From contig RFKA01000113.1 of assembly GCA_003694385.1 (NCBI GenBank), forward strand, positions 1-9,928: 9,928 nucleotides of DNA, given 5' to 3'. The stretch is from Candidatus Woesearchaeota archaeon. GTDB taxonomy: Archaea; Nanobdellota; Nanobdellia; Woesearchaeales; UBA525. Below are positions 6,637 to 9,928 of the stretch, one piece after another. The position numbers and the translations under genes were made by a program. Each line of letters begins with the position of its first letter. Positions within the stretch are counted from its first letter, which is position 1. Below the pieces are notes generated by a model that searched no databases, was not told the origin of the DNA, and was given only the letters and a program-made list of their open reading frames with translations.

Positions 6637-6642
6637 ATAAAA
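6634..6642 (+). promoter_or_regulatory. TATA box of the ftsZ-secE-spt5 cluster
   Basis: TATATAAAA is a near-perfect archaeal TATA box. Transcription should start near 6664, giving a leader of about 15 bases that carries the Shine-Dalgarno site. Confidence 0.7.
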
Positions 6643-6665
6643 CTCGTTTCGTGAATCTCCCCAGT

Positions 6666-6671
6666 GGAGGT
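6666..6671 (+). promoter_or_regulatory. Ribosome binding site of ftsZ
   Basis: GGAGGT stands eight bases before the ATG at 6680. It is the strongest plus-strand Shine-Dalgarno site here and fixes the start of ftsZ. Confidence 0.75.
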
Positions 6672-6679
6672 TTAGCATC

Positions 6680-7777
6680 ATGGACTCAATCATCGAGAAC
6701 GCGAAGAACGCAGAGGAGCGGGAGGCGCCGCGACGCATGCAGATAGACGAGGAGCTCGAGCGCATGCTCAGCGAGCAGCGCGCAAAGATCAAAGTGGTCG
6801 GTTGCGGCGGCGGCGGCAACAACACCATCAACCGCATGACAGAAGTCGGCATTCAAGGAGCGGAGATGATCGCGATCAACACGGATGCGCAGGACCTCCT
6901 CTACACGACTGCTGACAAGAAAATCCTCATTGGTAAGGACCTCACGAAAGGGCTCGGCGCAGGGAGCATCCCGAAGATTGGCGAGGACTCCGCGCGCGAA
7001 CAGGAGCACGAGATTAAGAACGCGCTCCAGGGAGCAGACATGATTTTCATCACTTGCGGCCTCGGGGGCGGCACGGGCACGGGCAGTGCGCCTGTCATCG
7101 CAGAGATTGGGAAGAAGCTCGGCTCGCTCGTCGTCGGCGTCGTCACGATGCCGTTCGAGATGGAAGGGTCGCGCCGCTACGAGAACGCCGTGCACGGCCT
7201 CGAGCAGCTGGAGCGCCAGACGGACACGCTCATTGTCATCCCGAATGACAAGCTCCTCGAATTAGCGCCTGACCTCCCACTCCACACCGCCTTCAAGGTT
7301 GCTGACGAAATCCTCACGAATGCGGTGAAAGGCATTAGCGAGATGGTCACGAAGGCGGGCCTCGTCAACCTCGACTTCGCGGACATCCGCGCAGTCATGG
7401 GGAATGGCGGCGTCGCACTCATCGGCGTGGGGGAGAGTGATTCTGAGAACCGCGCCGTCGAGGCGGTCGAGAAAGCAATAGGAAACCCCTTGCTCGACGT
7501 GGATATTGGTGGCGCGAACGGCGCATTGATAAACGTCGCTGGCGGCGCGGACATGACGCTTGAAGAAGCGCGGCGCGTCGTCGAGACAGTGTCGACTCGC
7601 CTGGACGAGGACGCGCGCATCATATGGGGTGCACAGATTAGTGAGGACCTCAGTGGAACAATCAGAGTGATGCTCATCGTGACGGGGGTGCGCTCAAGCC
7701 AGATTATCGGGAGCAGCCTCGTCGAGAAAGGTGGAAAAGAGATTGAGGAGGAGCTCGGCATCGAGTTCGTTGATTAA
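6680..7777 (+). CDS. ftsZ: Cell division GTPase FtsZ
   Basis: Tubulin-like GTPase that polymerises at mid-cell to form the division ring. The 365 residues show a charged N-terminal helix (1-36), the first nucleotide loop VVGCGGGGNN (39-48), the G-box GGGTGTGSAP (129-138) and the synergy (T7) loop NLDFADIRAVM (230-240), with the catalytic aspartates D232 and D235. The body continues to SGTIRVMLIVTGV (325-337) and ends IEFVD, so it is full length. All residues needed for GTP binding and hydrolysis appear present. It is the first gene of a cluster with secE and spt5, a conserved archaeal order, and has its own TATA box and ribosome site. No second ftsZ or SepF gene is in the window. Confidence 0.97.
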   Translation: MDSIIENAKNAEEREAPRRMQIDEELERMLSEQRAKIKVVGCGGGGNNTINRMTEVGIQGAEMIAINTDAQDLLYTTADKKILIGKDLTKGLGAGSIPKIGEDSAREQEHEIKNALQGADMIFITCGLGGGTGTGSAPVIAEIGKKLGSLVVGVVTMPFEMEGSRRYENAVHGLEQLERQTDTLIVIPNDKLLELAPDLPLHTAFKVADEILTNAVKGISEMVTKAGLVNLDFADIRAVMGNGGVALIGVGESDSENRAVEAVEKAIGNPLLDVDIGGANGALINVAGGADMTLEEARRVVETVSTRLDEDARIIWGAQISEDLSGTIRVMLIVTGVRSSQIIGSSLVEKGGKEIEEELGIEFVD

Positions 7778-7778
7778 A

Positions 7779-7961
7779 ATGCAGTTATGGACGAAATTTG
7801 TGAGTTTCATGATTCAAGTGCAGCGCGTGCTGCTCGTGACGAGGAAGCCGACAGCCGTCGAGTTCAAGATGGTCGCGAAGATCACCGGGCTCGGCATCGC
7901 CGTCATCGGCGCGATTGGTTTCCTCCTCCAGATTGGAAAGCAGATTCTGTTCCCGGCGTGA
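7779..7961 (+). CDS. secE: Preprotein translocase subunit SecE (Sec61 gamma)
   Basis: Single-span subunit that clamps the SecY channel in the cytoplasmic membrane. The 60 residues are the usual size of archaeal SecE: an amphipathic N-terminal helix (about 4-20), the conserved hinge TRKPTAVEFKMVAKITGLGI (21-40), and one membrane helix (about 36-57) ending in ILFPA. The ATG is one base after the ftsZ stop, and no Shine-Dalgarno sequence stands at a usable distance, so translation is probably coupled to ftsZ. It sits directly before spt5, the conserved order. It is too short to attract notice by length alone, but the family pattern is clear. Confidence 0.93.
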   Translation: MQLWTKFVSFMIQVQRVLLVTRKPTAVEFKMVAKITGLGIAVIGAIGFLLQIGKQILFPA

Positions 7962-7965
7962 GACG

Positions 7966-8565
7966 ATGAAAGAACCAGCGATTCCCGTAATCAATCCAGA
8001 CGTTGCCGAGGCGCGGCAAGCGCTCCCCACGATTAAAGGCGCGAGCGAGGTCGTGGAAGAAGACGTGCCCGAGCAGCAAGAAGAAGCCGTTGTAGAAATC
8101 CCGGAAGAGGCGCGGAACAGTCACATCTTCGCACTGCGCACGACTGCGAACAGGGAAGAGCAAGTCTTGTCCTTTGTCAGCTCGAACGCTGCGCGGAAAA
8201 AGCTCGGCGTCACCGCAGTCATCGCCCCGCACGGCATGCGCGGGTACATCTTCATCGAGGCACAGGACCGGCACGAAGCAGAACAGGCAGCGTTTGGCGT
8301 CCCGTACGCGAAAGGCTTGTTGCCAAACGAGATTGAGTACAAGGAGATCGAGCACATGCTCGAGCAGGTGAAGAAGGAAGTCAACATCCAGAAGAACGAC
8401 ATCGCGGAGATACTCAGTGGCCCGTTCAAGCGCGAGAAGTGTAAGATTACGCGTATCGACAGGGCGAAGGAGGAGGTTGTCGTCGAGCTCTTGGAAGCGG
8501 CTGTCCCGATCCCCATCACCTTGAAGATCGACGCCGTGAAAGTCATCAGAAGGGATGAGAAGTAA
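7966..8565 (+). CDS. spt5: Transcription elongation factor Spt5 (NusG-like)
   Basis: Processivity factor that bridges the RNA polymerase clamp, normally together with Spt4. The NGN domain spans about 52-135, opening with SHIFALRTTANREEQVLSF and including APHGMRGYIFIEA (87-99). The KOW domain spans about 142-199, with DIAEILSGPFKREKCKI (145-161) and the diagnostic ELLEAAVPIPITLK (174-187). Archaeal Spt5 is usually near 150 residues; this one has 199 because of an acidic N-terminal extension (1-50; 13 Asp/Glu against 4 Lys/Arg). The start codon lies four bases after the secE stop, and I see no better internal ATG before the NGN domain. The usual downstream ribosomal protein genes are absent. 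Confidence 0.95.
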   Translation: MKEPAIPVINPDVAEARQALPTIKGASEVVEEDVPEQQEEAVVEIPEEARNSHIFALRTTANREEQVLSFVSSNAARKKLGVTAVIAPHGMRGYIFIEAQDRHEAEQAAFGVPYAKGLLPNEIEYKEIEHMLEQVKKEVNIQKNDIAEILSGPFKREKCKITRIDRAKEEVVVELLEAAVPIPITLKIDAVKVIRRDEK

Positions 8566-8577
8566 AACACCTTTTAC
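8562..8577. terminator. Small inverted repeat between convergent stops, possible two-way terminator
   Basis: GTAAAA (8562-8567), CACC and TTTTAC (8572-8577) form a perfect 6-bp dyad that contains the TAA stop of spt5 on one strand and the TAA of the ASCH gene on the other. Each strand ends with TTTT, as in archaeal oligo-T termination. The stem is weak, so the T runs matter more than the hairpin. Confidence 0.4.
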
Positions 8578-8834
8578 CTGAAAGCGATGATTTGGTAGCC
8601 GTAGCGCTCAACGGCCTCTTTTGGCCAGAAAGTAACATCTTTTGTCTTGCTGACATACGTAACTTCTTTCTCGATTACCCGGCCCGTATAGGCTTTCGTC
8701 TCGGGGTCCCACTCCCGCAAGACAAGAATATCTCCTTCGTTGCACGCCCAGTCCGCAAGACGAAGCTCATACGTCTTTTTCCCCTCAAGAATCTTCTGGA
8801 AATACTTCGGCCAGATTTTCTTTTCGTGTCTCAT
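8574..8834 (-). CDS. ASCH/PUA-like domain protein (DUF3850 type)
   Basis: An 86-residue single-domain protein. KKIWPKYFQKILEGKKTYELR (5-25), GDILVLREWDPET (34-46) and the closing YGYQIIAFR (78-86) match the small ASCH/DUF3850 pattern, a PUA-like beta-barrel expected to bind RNA or modified nucleic acid. The conserved G18-K19-K20-T21-x-E23-x-R25 patch lines the presumed binding cleft. Some ASCH proteins are amidohydrolases on modified cytidines, so a nucleoside substrate is an alternative; the sequence alone does not decide. The start is leaderless, with a TATA box 27 bases upstream. The gene converges on spt5 with eight bases between the stops. Confidence 0.83.
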   Translation of the reverse strand: MRHEKKIWPKYFQKILEGKKTYELRLADWACNEGDILVLREWDPETKAYTGRVIEKEVTYVSKTKDVTFWPKEAVERYGYQIIAFR

Positions 8835-8856
8835 GCGAACAGAACCATTGGCTGAG

Positions 8857-8866
8857 TTTATAAAAG
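8857..8866 (-). promoter_or_regulatory. TATA box of the ASCH gene
   Basis: CTTTTATAAA on the minus strand is centred about 27 bases before the ATG at 8834. It lies just past the stop of the small membrane protein, so the ASCH gene has its own leaderless promoter. Confidence 0.65.
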
Positions 8867-8870
8867 TAGT

Positions 8871-9161
8871 TCAGGGCTGCAGCGCGTGCACGAGCTGTGG
8901 TGCAAGTAAGAGCGTCACGATGAGGGCGAGGAGGATGTACGCGAGGAGGATGCCGAGAAAGTAGAGTGGGCGCAAGTGGTGGTGCAGCTCGTAGAGCAAG
9001 AGGAGGACGCCCACGGCTGCGAAGAGTGTACCGAGGAAGAGCCGCGCCTCACCAACACACGCGCCACTGCACTGCATAAGCCGGTAGAGGAAGCCGAGGC
9101 TCGCGAGGAAGATGAGTGCCGCGAGCATCCAAGGGTGGAGGAAGAGCTTCAGTACGCGCAT
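8871..9161 (-). CDS. Small three-helix membrane protein
   Basis: A 96-residue protein of unknown function. It shows three hydrophobic segments: about 10-29, 41-58 and 66-87. Between the first two lies QCSGACVGEAR with a C31-x3-C35 pair, which could form a disulfide outside the cell or bind metal. A histidine triplet (H60-H62) follows helix two. I recognise no family. The ATG at 9161 lies two bases after the nucleotidase stop, and a TATA-like AATAAAAAA (9190-9182) sits 25 bases before it. A GTG at 9167 would instead overlap the nucleotidase stop as GTGA and add two residues. Both readings place it in close transcriptional contact with the nucleotidase gene. Confidence 0.72.
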   Translation of the reverse strand: MRVLKLFLHPWMLAALIFLASLGFLYRLMQCSGACVGEARLFLGTLFAAVGVLLLLYELHHHLRPLYFLGILLAYILLALIVTLLLAPQLVHALQP

Positions 9162-9163
9162 GC

Positions 9164-9718
9164 TCACGCTTGAGAAAGAGGTTTTTTATTGATTGCGGCA
9201 AGCGCTTCTCGCCACGTAGCCCAAGTCATACGCGGCCAGTTCGTATGCCGATTGTAGGGCCGGTCGAACTGGAGATAGCTCCATAAGGGGATATAGCGTC
9301 CCCTGATGGAGGGCCTGTCATCGATGAGGACGTCGCCCGCAATGGTCGTTTTGTCTTTCGTCATAATGATGCGCTTCGTCCAGTCGAGGCCGAGGTGTGC
9401 TTCGACCCACTCATACTTCTCGCGCACGCAGTTCCGGTACGCAGAAAGCGGAGCAGTGCATATCCATACATCATGCTCCTCGCTCATCTCAAGCAGTGCT
9501 TCGAGCGCGCCGTCAAGTGGTTCAAGCGACCAGAAGAAACCTTGTTCCTCGGCCAAGGCCTTAATCTCGGCTGAGTATGCGGGGTAGCTCTTGTGCATGT
9601 AAAAATCCTTGTGGTTACGCGCGAGCGGTGGCCGGTCAGGATAGACTTCTGCCCATCGCGCGATAAGTCGACCGTCGAAGTCCGCGAGAACGTTGTCCTG
9701 GTCGACGAGTACGCGCAT
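9164..9718 (-). CDS. 5'(3')-deoxyribonucleotidase, HAD family (NT5C type)
   Basis: Expected to remove the phosphate from deoxyribonucleoside monophosphates in the cytosol. The 184 residues carry the HAD motifs in order: nucleophile and acid/base D6 and D8 (VLVDQDNVLADF), motif II T88 (WICTAP), motif III K121 or K123 (IIMTKDKT) and the metal-binding D133-D134 (LIDDRP). The tail FDRPYN with WPRMTWATW is typical of the NT5C subgroup. Upstream in-frame starts reach 9784, but they would place 22 unrelated residues before the first beta strand and run into the promoter of the divergent lipoprotein gene. The ATG at 9718 with a weak CATAAG 25 bases upstream is preferred. The small membrane protein follows within a few bases. 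Confidence 0.85.
   Translation of the reverse strand: MRVLVDQDNVLADFDGRLIARWAEVYPDRPPLARNHKDFYMHKSYPAYSAEIKALAEEQGFFWSLEPLDGALEALLEMSEEHDVWICTAPLSAYRNCVREKYEWVEAHLGLDWTKRIIMTKDKTTIAGDVLIDDRPSIRGRYIPLWSYLQFDRPYNRHTNWPRMTWATWREALAAINKKPLSQA
9182..9190 (-). promoter_or_regulatory. TATA-like element before the small membrane protein
   Basis: AATAAAAAA on the minus strand lies in the last codons of the nucleotidase gene, centred about 25 bases before the ATG at 9161. It may give the membrane protein an independent leaderless transcript. Confidence 0.4.
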
Positions 9719-9740
9719 CAATACAGCGATGGGTGCCTGT

Positions 9741-9749
9741 CTTATGTGG
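9741..9749 (-). promoter_or_regulatory. Weak TATA-like element of the nucleotidase
   Basis: ACATAAG on the minus strand is centred about 25 bases before the ATG at 9718. The match is weak, but the spacing agrees with the other leaderless genes here. Confidence 0.35.
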
Positions 9750-9765
9750 TTTTCGGTAGCGGAAA

Positions 9766-9774
9766 GCATAAAAC
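9766..9774 (+). promoter_or_regulatory. TATA box of the right-edge lipoprotein gene
   Basis: GCATAAAAC is centred about 26 bases before the ATG at 9797, predicting a leaderless mRNA divergent from the nucleotidase. Confidence 0.55.
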
Positions 9775-9796
9775 GGGTTCGCATCCCCCATCTTTT

Positions 9797-9928
9797 ATGA
9801 GGTTTATTTTCATCGCGCTGGCATTACTCATCACTGCGTGCGCCAATGTCGAGCAACAAGTCGCGGCGCCGGAGTACACGCAGAACGGGGAAGAGGCGAC
9901 GAATCCCGTCGTCGTGTTCGAGACGACC
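9797..9928 (+). CDS. Lipoprotein precursor, N-terminal part (partial)
   Basis: An open frame of 44 codons runs from the ATG to the window edge without a stop. It encodes a short signal peptide MRFIFIALALLITAC with a lipobox (ITAC, cysteine at residue 15). A polar, Gln- and Glu-rich segment (ANVEQQVAAPEYTQNGEEA) follows, as in the linkers of surface lipoproteins. The protein is predicted to be lipid-anchored on the outer face of the membrane. The functional domain lies beyond the window, so no role can be given. A TATA box 26 bases upstream supports the start. Confidence 0.75.
   Translation, partial: MRFIFIALALLITACANVEQQVAAPEYTQNGEEATNPVVVFETT

Noticed and set aside
9719..9784. N-terminal extension of the nucleotidase
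   Set aside because: The 22 extra residues precede the first HAD strand without matching the family and would overlap the promoter of the divergent lipoprotein gene.
1..9928. Dedicated defence, CRISPR, toxin-antitoxin or mobile-element system
   Set aside because: No spaced direct repeats, transposase, integrase, nuclease or toxin motifs were seen. The ASCH gene alone is not enough to claim a defence role.

Overview
The window reads as a moderately GC-rich archaeal chromosome segment. The evidence is a group II chaperonin (thermosome), a Sec61-gamma-type SecE, a NusG-like Spt5 with the archaeal NGN-KOW ending, an AbrB-PhoU fusion regulator, an archaeal-type cytidylate kinase and an SlyD-like long FKBP. 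A TATA-like box lies about 25-27 bases before many start codons, the mark of leaderless archaeal transcription. FtsZ together with short lipoprotein-type and DUF4870-type membrane genes would fit a euryarchaeal or DPANN (Woesearchaeota-like) lineage; that placement is inference.

Layout. Positions 1-64 (-) hold the start of a signal-peptide or membrane protein cut by the window edge. It diverges from an AbrB-PhoU regulator (197-1075, +), across a spacer containing a hairpin and a perfect 17-base dyad. A minus-strand block follows: MaoC-like double hotdog protein (4804-4019), thermosome (3993-2407) and a kinase-fold protein with an unknown N-terminal half (2392-1046). The last of these overlaps the regulator tail to tail. 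From 4901 the plus strand carries cytidylate kinase, a DUF4870-type membrane protein, FKBP peptidyl-prolyl isomerase, and then the ftsZ-secE-spt5 cluster, ending at 8565. A convergent ASCH/PUA-like gene (8834-8574, -) closes that cluster. Next come a small three-helix membrane protein and a 5'(3')-deoxyribonucleotidase (9718-8871, -), and finally a divergent lipoprotein cut by the right edge.

Functionally this is mostly housekeeping: protein folding (thermosome, FKBP), cell division (FtsZ), membrane insertion (SecE), transcription elongation (Spt5) and pyrimidine or deoxynucleotide metabolism (Cmk, nucleotidase). The ftsZ-secE-spt5 order is the conserved archaeal one, but the ribosomal protein genes (L11, L1, L10, L12) that often follow are not here. 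I see no CRISPR array, rRNA, tRNA, insertion sequence or phage gene, and no gene-free stretch above 300 bases. The most unusual signals are small: a leader hairpin filling the whole predicted 5' UTR of the FKBP gene, the dyad upstream of the AbrB-PhoU gene, a tandem 10-base repeat running from the FKBP stop codon into the ftsZ TATA box, an acidic N-terminal tail on Spt5, and an unassigned 200-residue domain on the kinase co-transcribed with the thermosome.
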